This document shows, in pieces, positions 34,990 to 46,739 of a DNA stretch of 64,000 bases. The stretch is taken from NCBI GenBank assembly GCA_012064415.1, contig SSNU01000154.1, positions 259,142-323,141 on the forward strand, written 5' to 3'. Every line of letters begins with the position of its first letter. Position 1 is the first letter of the stretch. Origin of the DNA: Gyrodactylus bullatarudis. Lineage: Eukaryota > Platyhelminthes > Monogenea > Gyrodactylidea > Gyrodactylidae. Position numbers and translations under genes: made by a program. Under the pieces are notes generated by a model. It searched no databases. It was not told where the DNA came from and saw nothing but the letters and a program-made list of their open reading frames with translations.

Positions 34990-35290
34990 ATAGCCGAATG
35001 GCTTTATTATTAAATTAATTTTAATATCTAGCCGGTGTAAGAGTCTGATGAGAACCGGTGAAATAAAAGCTTTATTATTCACTTGTCTTCCAATTCTCAT
35101 AATGAATTTTTCATTAAAATCAGAATCTAATATATATTTGAAGAAGTTCGGCAATATTTCCCACAAAATTAATTTTAGTCGACAAGTTTTTCGAGTGCTA
35201 AAAATTGGAGTTCTCTCAACAAAAGAGACATGTAAATCTACTTGTAAGCGACTGAACAAAATAGCGACCACTATTAAATATTCTTTCCAG
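34990..35290 (+). repeat. LTR-like module, GCCGGT/ACCGGT stem copy, with downstream leader
   Basis: GCCGGTGTAAGAGTCTGATG (35032 onward) and ACCGGTGAAATAAAAGC form the stem and tail. Downstream sequence to ~35170 matches 4500-4620, including GAAGAAG.TCGGCA. The family A block TCTACTTGTAAGCGAC follows at 35231. This links the promoter/hairpin module to repeat family A. Confidence 0.5.
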
Positions 35291-35894
35291 TCTAGATTCC
35301 ATCAATAAATTCCAATGTCAATTTGGAGGCGAAGAATAAAGATTTCTATAGATTGGAAAACTTCCTGTCACGGCAGGCGAACTAATGGAGCGATATCTCA
35401 GCATTTGTCAAGCTGTCACATTTACAAATGGGCTTTTATCTGAATGAGTCAACTGAATGATGGTTAACTTATCAATGATAAGTTATCATCGATCCTAATG
35501 AAGATATGAAGTGAAAAGAATACAAAACGACTTTAGCGAAATATCACGAAAGAATTGATATGCAATCTTTATCTTGGAGGCATTAATAAAGTTAAAATAA
35601 ATTGCGCAAAGTCTATTCAGAGGAATTATTGAGGAAGATAGAGTAATGACAGTTTCTAATATTCTAAAAAGTCAATTCTGACACTCTTGGACACAGGGGA
35701 TAATCTCGAATGAAAAATTGCAATGTCTCGATTTGAGACTCTCAAGTTAAAAATGAATTTGAATGATTAAATACAGCTCTATTTTAAAAATCACCCACTG
35801 TAAGTTAAATACATAAATATAAATAAACATTTATTGCCTGATTAAAAAAAACTAGCTGCAAAAAAACTATTAATGGATTTAATATAAAGTTGGG

Positions 35895-36480
35895 AATCTA
35901 AAGCTAGTTAATATGAAGATGGGAATTTTGTGAAAACAGTAAAAATGATTTTTTTTGCGATAATATTTAGATACAGGGTGGAGTAGCATGAAATGTTATC
36001 TTGAGAGGGTGGATGAGGGTTCTTTATGAATTTTACAGAAATCTCGATTTTTCATCAAGAATTCGAACTTGTTAAAGATTTTTTGGAATCCTACTCGTAT
36101 TGTCCACTTTTACCACTTTGAAAAAAAAATATTTTTATGAAAAATATGGTTAGATTAGATGATAAAGCTGAATAGCACCGTCAAATTATCGACAGTTTCC
36201 CATTTTTGAGAGGTTTTGAATTATCGAGATTTCAATGATTTTGAAGTAGTGAAAATGATGAAAAAATCAGAATTCCGCTTCCAAACGATAACGTGATTAT
36301 GCATAAGAATAGATTCAGTTGAATTGATTTTCTTGCCAAATTTAGATCCTAAATAAACTCTTTCGATCAGCCTCTCACTTCAAAATAATTAAAAATTTAC
36401 AGCTCAATGTTTGAAAAAATGCGATTTAGACGACAAATGGGAATTTGAGAAATGACCATATTTTTCACTAAAATATTTTT
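35895..36480. repeat. MITE family B copy
   Basis: Begins with the family B end type AAGCTAGTTAATATGAAG (35900) and contains its internal blocks (GACAGTTTCCCATTTTTGAG, AACGATAACG). Degenerate, non-coding. Confidence 0.45.
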
Positions 36481-36903
36481 TCTTCAAATTGTAAAAGATT
36501 CTTCGAGATTTATGTAAAAATCTGCTTTAGTTGTCGAAACGTAAATTAAAGTCAAATATTCTAAAGCTGTAGTCAATATTGGTGGACCCAATGTAGAAGT
36601 AGCTGAATTTCATTTCATATTTTCAAAAAATCAAGTATCTTTATTTGACTGGAGCATTTTATTGAACTCTAGATTATTGACCCATCAATGTTATATTAAA
36701 CAAAAAATTAAGTGTATTTTTGAATCTGAGGCCTTAAGCATCAAAATTTGATAAATGAATTTTGAACAGTAAGGAAAATACTGTAGGGACATTTTAAGAT
36801 AAAAAATGTTTTCCAAGTAAAAGAGGGGTCAAAAAATTGTTTTAGTTCAAATTTAGACAAAAAAATCTATTAACCAATCAAATTATTGGTCATTATTAAT
36901 GAC

Positions 36904-38178
36904 TAGGGTGGAAAATTAATAGAATAAAATATTGAAAAATATCGCAAAAATATCTTAAAAATGGCAAATAAATCGCAATTTTGAATCAGTGAAAAATGAT
37001 CTAAAATTAGTTTTATAATAAAATTTATTAAAACTTAGGTCAATATTAGGATTCTCAGCCATGGTCATCCAAACGTTTCGACGGTGATTGTCTTCACACG
37101 CCTTCTTCAGTGGTACGACAAGTTAATCAAAAACAAAATACTATTTATATACTTTCATGATCTCATATCTATCGATTTTGTCCAATCAGATGAGAGAAAA
37201 GAATAATACAAGAGGCTGATCTATGATAATAAAGTATTGATAATCAGAGCAGTGTTGGATTCAGCTTTTTGGCAAAAGAAGGAAGTTAAATTAAATCTGA
37301 TGAAAAATTATACCCCTATTCTTCTCTGATTATCAATACTTTATTATCATAGATCAGCCTCTTGTATTATTCTTTTCTCTCATCTGATTGGACAAAATCG
37401 ATAGATATGAGATCATGAAAGTATATAAATAGTATTTTGTTTTTGATTAACTTGTCGTACCACTGAAGAAGGCGTGTGAAGACAATCACCGTCGAAACGT
37501 TTGGATGACCATGGCTGAGAATCCTAATATTGACCTAAGTTTTAATAAATTTTATTATAAAATCGCAATTTTATTTTTGAAAATGGAAAAATGGGGGGAA
37601 ATTTTAGGAAATACAAGTTTCTTTTTTGAATTTTTAATTCTTATCATGAAAATACTTTAGTTTTGAAAAATATCTTTTAACATAAGCTGAAATCGGCTTC
37701 CAACTCAACAAAAGATTGTACTCTATAGTACTAATATTTTCATCTTCCATTTTTACATTTTTTGAATTTTTTTCGGTTTCGCTGGCTTTTCGAGTATCCT
37801 TTTTAAAGGATCCTCTTTATATCGAGATTCTGCACGATTTCAATTCCTTTCCTTAATGAAGTTTTATAATTCTTCATTTTTTATTCAATAGTTTTTAATA
37901 TCTTCAACCCATTTTGTAGTGAACGGAGTTGGAGGCCTTTTCAAATCTGAGAGGAAATCTCTGCGTGATTTAATTTTAATGGTGCCTTAACAGAGCCTAG
38001 GTAAGAAATTAATAGGAGAAGATAGGAAACCGAGACAAAAGAGGACACAAAAGGATTGGAAAAAGGGGAGAAATGGAAACTTGAGATTAAAATCGCAAAA
38101 TTATCTAGGAAACTAAAAGGTGTAGAGAATTAATTTTTTGATATTAAAAATCGAAAAAATCGCAAATTTTCCACCCTA
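36904..38178. mobile_element. hAT-type element containing a Penelope palindrome
   Basis: Ends TAGGGTGGAAAATT and AATTTTCCACCCTA are inverted. Flanks TTAATGAC (36896-36903) and GTAATGAC (38179-38186) match at 7 of 8 bases. No transposase frame was recognised. The Penelope-type palindrome at 37011-37562 lies within it and so is probably a later insertion. Confidence 0.65.
37011..37562. mobile_element. Head-to-head Penelope-like terminal repeats (239-bp perfect-looking palindrome)
   Basis: Arms 37011-37249 and 37324-37562 are inverted copies separated by 74 bp. Each carries CTGAAGAAGGCGTGTGAAG and, ~20 nt later, GTCGAAACGTTTGG. That pair (CTGANGA...GAAAC) is the hammerhead-ribozyme core found in the terminal repeats of Penelope-like elements. 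No RT or endonuclease lies between the arms. Confidence 0.75.
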
Positions 38179-39039
38179 GTAATGACTCATTACAGATTCA
38201 GCTTTTTTACAAAATTATTTAATTTTCTTTTTTTTAAGTTTACTATTAAAATCGCGCAAGATTTATTTTTCTTCTGATTCTGAAGGATAGGCTTAATATC
38301 AATTTTTTGCATTCAAAAATTCAGATTGTGTCAATCATTTACTTTTTTTTAGAGATATTGGGCAAGTCTTCTCATAATAATTAATAATTTAAAACTGTCC
38401 TCTGTCCATTTTATTGACAGAAAATAAACATTTTAAATACTGCAACTGTAGTTTAAAAAGGTTAAATTAGAGAACAGTTGCCCCCTCTTATTTCTCTCTA
38501 AGTTTACTTTGAATCGTGTTGGTCTTTTTATTAACGATGACATGAAAACACACCGCATGCTTTCATCGATGTTTAAAAGCCCTTAGTCTCTATGTCTCTC
38601 AGAGAAATTACTGCAAAACAAGAGGGGGCAGAATTGTATTTCCATTTGTGTTGGCCATGAAAAACAGAATGAGTTGTTAGATAGAAAATTGTTTTTATAT
38701 TCCAATAAGTTGAACAAGCCTTATATAAGCAGACTTACCAACTTGGGGTCTAGGAGACCCCATATGTCTTATAAGTAACAAATGAATTCATAATATTCTA
38801 TTCAACTAGGGAAAAAAAGAAACCTAAGATAAACTATGAAGACCCGAAGAGAGAAGGAGAACAGTGTCTTTAGATCGAAGAGGGCGGCAACCTTTGATCA
38901 CCTCATTTTTTGACACAATGATTGAGTTTCAACCCCTCTTTACTTTGCTTCTTTAAAAACTTGTCAAGTTTCTTGAATTTATAAAACTTCGTAACTAATT
39001 ATAACGTGTCATGAAGAGAAATAATTGTTAATCTCTTAT

Positions 39040-39320
39040 GTTATTTGATGTATTGTACACTAATTATAATTACCATTGTACACTATTATGAGACATGTAT
39101 GTGTATTTGTGTGTGTGTTTGGTACTCAATCCTCACAAAGCTTAGGAGAGGCAAGAACACACCACATGATTCATAAGTGGTTGAAAGGTTAAACCAATCA
39201 TATTTAATTTTGTAATTTCAAACCTTGTATATATTGGCATGTATAGACCGAAGAGTATGCCCGAAATAAAGCGCTTATCTCTTTCAAATTGTCTGGCATC
39301 ACCTTTCACTTAAAAATTAA
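39040..39320 (+). repeat. LTR-like repeat with promoter/hairpin module (copy 3)
   Basis: Order as at 30680: AACCAATCAT (39193), GTATATATT, GGCATGTATAGACCGAAGAG with ATGCC, then CGAAATAAAGCGCTTATCTC and GGCATCACCTTTC. It is followed at 39340-39475 by a family B right end (CATATCAATTAGCTT). Confidence 0.5.
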
Positions 39321-40249
39321 AATATTTTTCATGAAAATAATATTTTTCTTCAAATCGTTAAAGTGAGCAACATGGGTAGGATTCCAAAAATTCATTTACA
39401 AATTCGAATTTATGATGAAAAAATCGAGTTTTTCGTAAAAATCATAGATTCCCAACTTCATATCAATTAGCTTCAATATTAACTCTGTATTGAAAAATGT
39501 TCACATGACATTTCCTTGAAATGAGTAATCCAAAAATTTCAAAAATACTATTAAAAATTAAATTTTAACGTTATTTTTGTTTCACTTCATTGTCCTCTAA
39601 GAGAGATGAAAAACAATAAAAAATTACTATCTTCTACGACATTAAATGTTATGTAATTCGGATACTAAGCTACTCTTGTACTTATAATACGATGGCTATG
39701 TATTTTTAATTTCTATTCTGTAGAAAAGAATCACTAAATGTTGTTATGCACCTTAAATTGGACACGAAAGCTTTTTCATCAAAAACATGGAGTCCAAATT
39801 ACTGTATCAGATTCTTAGACATTATCATTCAAAAAAATATCTCGTGTAAATGGTGGTATCTCAGTTTATCTGAATAGCTGGGCTAAAATCTAATTTTCGC
39901 ATGGATTGCACAGTCTTACAAATTAGAAATCAGTCTAAAATACTTTGAAGGGTTATCAGAATACCTTTTTTGCCTATTTGGAGGAAGTTTGCCTTTTAAT
40001 TATAAAGGATTGTTTTTTTTCAAGAATTGTGCTAATTTTTATCGTGATCTCAGTTAAATTTTCATTGTTTGAATCTAATTTTTTGGAGGACTCGGAAAAT
40101 AGCCAATAGAAATAGCTTATTCAACATCTCATTCTCATTGGATACACTTGAGAGGCTTGAAGAATTGAAGGATTTTTTAAAATCACTACTTGTGAGAGAC
40201 ATTCGATTTTATGAATTTGCCTTTTACAGAATAATAAATTGCCTTTTTT

Positions 40250-41190
40250 TATAATAAAGTATGTCTTTTTCTGGTCGCCCTAGTAATAACTGATTACCTC
40301 TGGCAGGTCCGGAACGTTTTCTTTCAAATCAAGATGAAGAGTTGATTAAATAAGAACAGGCTTGTTTTTCTTTTTTCCATATCTGAGAATTGGAGTCTGT
40401 GGTTGGTCGATGATTGAATGCGAATCTTTTTCAATTGTGTTACTTTGAAATTGAACCGGCAAGTATTTTCTAGATTTTTCCTACATAGGCAGTTTTCTAG
40501 ATAGTAAATAATTGGATAGCTCCAGGGAAGTAAAGAAATTATTGGCAGTTATCGTGCGGACTTCGTTCAAAAACTGATGCGATAATTCTTTGACAACACG
40601 TTCTCCCTTTCCTTTGTCCATTCTGCTTCCTTTCCACAGTAAGTCTATGCGTTGTTCAAATGTGAGTTTTGAGCGTCACTTAAGGCCCATATCTTTATAC
40701 AGTACCTAGTTTCCCGGACTTTGAGGAAATGTACATTCTGGAAGGATAATTTCCACGGAAGCTGACAAGCTGTTCATCAACAATCATTTTTAGTGAAAAT
40801 CTCAAATAATTCCCGTAAAGGTCGCAATTTATCTCGAATTGCAACTGAATTGTACATTTGTCATTAAATCGAAGAAGAAGCTTTATTTCTTTGAATCTAA
40901 TGTTACTCATTGATTCTTTGACATCATTCGAGCAATACTCACTACTCCATAATTCATCAAGCTCCATATTTTTCTGGTAGGAAACATCGAAATACTGAAA
41001 AATTCCAATCCATGGTTTGAGCTCATCAATATGGAGAAATTTAGCGTTGTTTGAGAATATTCTTCCTCTTCGCTGTCTGAATTCTCATTAAGAATGATCA
41101 GAACCATCTTCCCTTGTAAAATCTTCTTCATCAGAATCCAAAATTTCTGCTGTAATTGCCTCACATACACAAGAAAATACGTTTTTACTT
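40250..41190 (-). pseudogene. piggyBac transposase fossil
   Basis: Minus-strand fragments in several frames, in order: ELWSSEYCSNDVKESMSNIR and FKEIKLLLRFNDK, IVDEQLVSFRGNYPSRMYIS (40695-40967), then VVKELSHQFLNEVRTITANN with FFTSLEL (~40530-40610), and STLHLDLKENVPDLPEVISY (~40290-40350). These are the conserved piggyBac/PGBD blocks. The catalytic Asp of the DNFFTS motif is Asn here, and frameshifts and stops interrupt it, so it is inactive. A hAT-type right end (CGCCCTA, then GTAATAAC) lies at ~40278. Confidence 0.85.
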
Positions 41191-42634
41191 GACATGAATC
41201 AATTTTTAAATGAGATAAATGGCTGAATCTGTTTGTTTATTTCTTTATAAAAATATAAATTAGCTTCAGAAAAATGGTAGGGGGACACCAAAATTCAACG
41301 CGGAAAAAACAAAAATGAATAAATTGAATTATTTCTGACCAATCAATGTCATGTGCCTAAACTTTAAAATTTTCAAGTTAAAGCACTGCTTTGATGAATT
41401 TGAACGCACATCATCACGAGAATTTCACTTGAATTTTCAATCAAACAAAATTCCTCTCATGTCAAGTTAATATTTTCAATATTGAATTTTAATTTATTCT
41501 TAAAGCACTTTTAATCTTTCGTTAGCGAATGGCTGTTATTTTAATGAGACCTAGAACCAGCAGAGCTTCCAATGGATTCGACTTGATTTAACTTTTGTTC
41601 AATTAATCGGCTGAGTTTGGTATTTATTCAATATCAGAGTTCTCTTTATGATCTTTGATCACCATCGGTTAACTAAGCAAGATTTGAACGTAGATTTGAC
41701 TCAGAAGAAGTTTTATTTTATGCATCTGTATCAAAAACGAGTGAGCCAGGAGTAAGAATCATTTAAGAATGAAGAATTTCAATGTATTTTTGGCATATGC
41801 TGATAAAATAATATTTTCCCATTGTATTTTGACTGGAGAACCTGAAGATAAAAAAACTTTATATCCTTAGAAATGCGTTACTACCTAAAGCTTTGATGAT
41901 TCATCTTGGCTTTCAATAGAGGCCTTAATTTTATTTTTTTAAGTTGATAAAAGAGCCAATATTTCAATTGTTTGAATATTGATAAAGATGAATAAGGCAG
42001 TCTGGTTACGAACAGATACTGAATTTAAAAATAGACTGAGAAACAAAGGAGCTCCTTAATAATAATTCAAAAATCATTAAAAATTTAGAATGTTTGGTCA
42101 GTTCTGTCGTTAGAAGAATATAATTGGTTCATTCAATTTCCTGACAAAAAAAAATACTCGTAAGTAGTAACAGTTTTGATGTTTCCAAAAAAGTTAAAAC
42201 TTTGGACTTTAATATTAATTAAAATTTTGGCCAACTATGCCTAGTCTACATATATAGATTGTTCGACTATTTTATGTAATTGATACAAAAAAGAAGGCTA
42301 ATCCAACATTTGCCCCAAATTCTTGAATCAAATTTTTGATCAATAATTCCCGAACTTGAAAATAACTGTAGTCAGCGTATTCAAAAATCATATGAACTGA
42401 ATACGATTGAGGAAAAAAATCCCTAGAACTTAAAGGGTTAAGAATACTATTTATTTATGTTTTGGTGGATTATTCTTATGTCTATTCGTATTTTATTCGT
42501 AACTAAATTATAAATTCAATCGGATAATGTTTAATATATGTATATGAAGCCCTAGCAGGTCATAGTTCGGATAAATAACTTTGTCAAGTTATAATTCTAT
42601 ATTAAAGAATAATAATAATTTTATTAAAAGAGTG

Positions 42635-42990
42635 TACAGTCGGAACCGAAACTCAATGGCCACCCCAGTCCGAAGAAATTAGAGAGTAATATATCGCGAG
42701 AAATATTACAAGGAATTAATTGGTACACTCAGTATTCCGTTTAACTCGCGTTCTTAAGGGTAAAATTTAGAAGTACGAAAAATTGAGTTTTTTAAGCTTT
42801 ATTGCGAGGTTCAGAAAGGTTATAAAGAGTTTAAAAGCATCTGAGTATATAGAAGACAAGTTCCTTTTTCATAAGAACATTAAAGTTTCACTTCAAAGGC
42901 ACTCTAAAAATCCTGTTTTATGTAGGTCTACTTGTAAGCGACCGATAAAAATCAGGGTTTTGGATCACATAATCAAGGGGTGTGAATCAA
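42635..42990 (+). repeat. Repeat family A, second copy
   Basis: Counterpart of 2230-2560, better preserved at ACAGTCGGAACCGAAACTCA. A 79-codon frame (42783-43022) reads through it but is not preserved in the other copy, so I treat it as non-coding. Confidence 0.6.
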
Positions 42991-43755
42991 GTATAGGTTT
43001 ATTCGAGCTTCGAATGGTCTAGTTTGAAAGATAAAAAAGTGCTGATAAATAGTCAGGGCAAGAAAATCAGTCCATCAGATCACAATTGATGGGATCTTGA
43101 AATATAGATCATATTTTTATTGAAAATCTGTACATATTAATCTCTTTTCTGAAAGAAAAACTCATATTTCTTCAAATGAGCTATAATTTATTTAGCTAAA
43201 ATAACTCATTGAGAAGTTTTAGCAAAATATATCGTTTTTGAAAAAACAGGAGGAAAATTTTCAAGAAAATATGATAAAAACTAAGAAATCATATGGGTTG
43301 GTTCTTCCAAAAGATTCCATATTCATTATCGGAAACCCTGCAGTACTTCAATCTCAGCAATATATCGTTAAAAAAATGTTGAGTGAATAATATAGAAAAA
43401 AAACCTTCTTTGACTGACTATGAATTTCAAAACTTTTTCAGCTCTAATTGAAGATAAAATTAATCTTGAAATCTTTGAAAAATAATCTGAATTAAAGACA
43501 TTAATTTAATCAATGCACTATCTTGCTAAATTTCTTCAACTATAGGACCCATTTACTAAGGAATTAGGGTGTGACTAGATTTTCAGTGATGCTTCCTATT
43601 GAGAAAATAAAATCAATTTATTGAATAGAGCATTTATTTCATAATTATTATTTCCTGGTGAACTTTAAAAATAAAGAGTTTCTTTTCTCAAACAAGAGTA
43701 AATAACAGTAGTAGGTTTCAAACATTTAAAATAATAACTCGTTATCAAGGAAGAC

Positions 43756-44277
43756 CTAGACGATTGGCATTTTAGTTGTTGTTCTATCTTCGAGATCAAT
43801 TTGTTCGAAAGCATCATGGAAAACTTCATCATGGAAGTTCTGGCCGAGAACCTTTTTTCTATCATCAAAAATAGTATGGCACTTTGAATATTGGCCGCAG
43901 ACTGGCTCTTTAAGCTCAAAAGTATTGGCTGGGTTGAGTTCATTTGAGCAACATTCATTCGGCTCTGGGGTGCATTCACCGCGATGCACTACTGTCTTAC
44001 CATCATCGGCAGCGCAGATCGAGCATTGATAGCATGTCTGCTGACATACGTAGGCCTTCATGTCGCCAAGGTTAGTGTCTACTCTACATTCGACTGGGGC
44101 ATCACAGGCTAGCATGTGCGGCTTAGAACATAATCCTGGTATAGTTGGAATGTCATCCTTGAAAACTTTTGCTGGACTATTTTTATTTGAATAGAGTAAT
44201 TATTTATGAAATACATACTTGACAACAAGTGATAGGTTTAGCACCAATATTGAAAACAAAATGTGAGAGAATACCAT
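43756..44277 (-). CDS. Secreted cysteine-rich protein, two exons
   Basis: Exons 44219-44277 and 43756-44176, across a 42-bp intron in phase 2, give 159 residues. Residues 1-20 (MVFSHILFSILVLNLSLVVN) are a clear signal peptide. The mature protein has about a dozen Cys in the first two thirds, spaced CSKPHMLACDAPVEC, CQQTCYQCSIC, ECTPEPNECC and CGQYSKC, then an acidic, Cys-free tail (FHDAFEQIDLEDRTTTKMPI). No family is recognised. A TTTAAATAT TATA-like box lies ~80 bp upstream of the ATG, and AATAAA follows the stop. Export from the cell is likely; in a parasite it could be a secretory or surface product, but that is inference. Confidence 0.75.
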
Positions 44278-45510
44278 TGACAAATTCATATAGCGAAAGA
44301 GAAATTTAAAGAATTTCTACTCTTTTCTTGTTAAGTAATCAATGCTCTGATATTTAAATGTGGGCTCAAATCTGAAGAGTTTAATCAGAAAAGAATAATA
44401 AGGGCATAATGAAACGTTAAAGTTGTACAAACTTTTGCATTAAACAGTTTACTAGGTAATTTAGAATTGATCTTCTATTCTAAATGTTAATAAGGTGTAT
44501 GAAGACATTGGAAGTCGAAGCTATTGAAAGTCCAATTCTAAGACTGAATAAAAGATTTCTAACTGAATTAGTCTACGCTTATTTAAACCAGAGATTTCAT
44601 GACTCGCATTTATATTAATTGAAATTATTCAGGAGTTATCGATAAAAAATTCGGTCATATTTTAAAAGCATTACTAGATAGAGTTCAGGTGATTGCATAT
44701 TTGAATTCGGGTATGATAGCTTGATACAAGATATCTTGCTTTCTATTAATAACTCTGGGAAATAGGTTTTTTAAATAACGTTTTAAACAAAATTTAATTT
44801 TTTGAAAAAATCAACATTCTTTGACGTGGTTGACAAATGGTAGAGCTGAGATCTTTGAGTATTTCTATTAGTAGATTCCTATCGAATGAGTAGTGAGCTA
44901 AGTATTTTTTTGAGTTTTAGATTAATGATAACGAGTTACTAAAAGGATATTTTGATAGAAATAACACTAGTGGAACTTTAAGATCTGTTTGATTTTAAAG
45001 TTCTTGTTAAATTCAATAAAATCTGTTCTCGTCTGACTATCAATCTTAAGATTAAGAATCGGACCTCTTCTACTTGTTCAGAACAAGTCTATATCAATAA
45101 ATATATAAATAGAGTTCTGATATTCTTATTTAAGGAAAAATCGATTCATAATTGTGTTTGTGAAGAGAGAATCTTTTATTTAGTAACATCAATGCAAAAG
45201 GGTTCAAGTATTTATTCGCTTTAACAAGTTTAAATTAACATGCAATAAGGCTTGTTACATTTGAGTAGCTCTGTTTTCTTTGCTGTATTTTTTTTGTTAG
45301 AAATATAATCTGTATTAAATAGAGTAATTAATATGTACAATGAAAGATATAAGAAATAAATAAAAATGTTAATCTAGTTTTCTTGAAAAAATAAAAAATC
45401 ATAATTGGATGAGTGATCTTTAAAATATCGCACACGAGACAATTGAATCAGTTTGTAATTGTAACTGGCATGTTAATCTCAAAAATTTTTACAATAATCA
45501 TTCTGGAATT

Positions 45511-45751
45511 TTAGTGAAGATCGGGATATAATAGAGTAATAGAATAGTCTATTTTAGAGCGAATATGACTCATGATGGTCTTTATAGAATGAAGATTATC
45601 ACAGTTCATAATGTCATATTTATCTTTAATCATGTTAAAAGCTGAGAGTAGAAAATGTTCATCATTAACTACTCTTCTTAAGGAATAAACATGCTCGATC
45701 ATAATGTATGTGTCTAATTTCTTAACTTGGAGACAGTTTTCACTTTCAAAA
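45511..45751 (-). other. Possible terminal exon, unidentified
   Basis: After an acceptor-like TTATTTAG (rc, ~45752-45759) a frame of ~80 codons includes CFESENCLQVKKLDTYIM, IEHVYSLRRVVNDEHF and DNLHSIKTIMSHIRSKI and ends in TAA at 45511. It is Leu/Ile-rich and helical. No upstream exon or homolog was found. It could be a fossil; low confidence. Confidence 0.25.
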
Positions 45752-46739
45752 CATCTAAATAAATCAGAGTTTTAGGCACGGTTTGAATATCAATTACAAC
45801 CTATCAAACTTGTGAACCGAGGTTTCTAAAATCCTGTTTCGGAGCTTCAAGCTAGACTCTAGCGGCTAGAGGCTCCCTTCACCCCATATGACTCAGAAGA
45901 ATAGCTTCATCAGTTATTTTATACAATAAGAACATCACCCTTAACTACTCCACTCAATTCTTGGCCTTTCAGTAAAGCTCAACTTGGTTTTTATTTCTTG
46001 TACGCCGCATCACTGTACAGTGTACACCTTTCCATCGCTACAAATCATTGGTTCATAGAATACTCAAGCGGATAGTTCATAAATTTAGTCTTGAATCTTT
46101 ATGCATTATTCAATACGAATAAATACAGCATATCACAATGTGGTAACCTCCTTAAGCTTGATGAAAAAGTAGAATGAAAAATAAATCATAGATTATAGGA
46201 CAAGAATACAATCTCCTACGCAATTAGTCCATTTTTACTTGCCACAATTGACCCCACCCCTGCCGATCTCTTTTGACATTCCGACATTGATCATTCAATG
46301 ACTATACTATAGTACCAAGTATTTATTTTTGGAAAATGCCTCATGCAGAATAAAAATAATTTGCGTCAAAACAAAAAAAGCGTAAAACTAAAACTTTGAA
46401 AAGAAATACCGTCAAAGCTAATTTAAGCAGCGTTGTATAAATTAATTAATTCAAGGCAGCTAGAGTAATAAAAATAAAATCAATATGCCTTACTTCTAGG
46501 GTAAACTAATATTACGAATTTGTAAAGTTCCATGTTTCGAGATTTTGATATTTTGTCACGAAACAAACCATTCAAGACAAGAATTAACCCTTCATGTCTC
46601 ATTGTTTTGCCAGTGGAACAAAAAACTTTCTTGAGTGATAAGTTGAACTAAAAGATACTTGAAATGCTCTTTTCGCTCCTCATTAGAAAGCTACAAGAAT
46701 ATACGTAATTCATAAAGATAGATTTTCACTAATGCTAAC

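Noticed and set aside
35048..35308. 86-codon plus-strand frame and an overlapping 145-codon minus-strand frame (34834-35271)
   Set aside because: Both fall on the LTR-like module and its leader; related copies at 4500 and 42900 do not preserve either frame.
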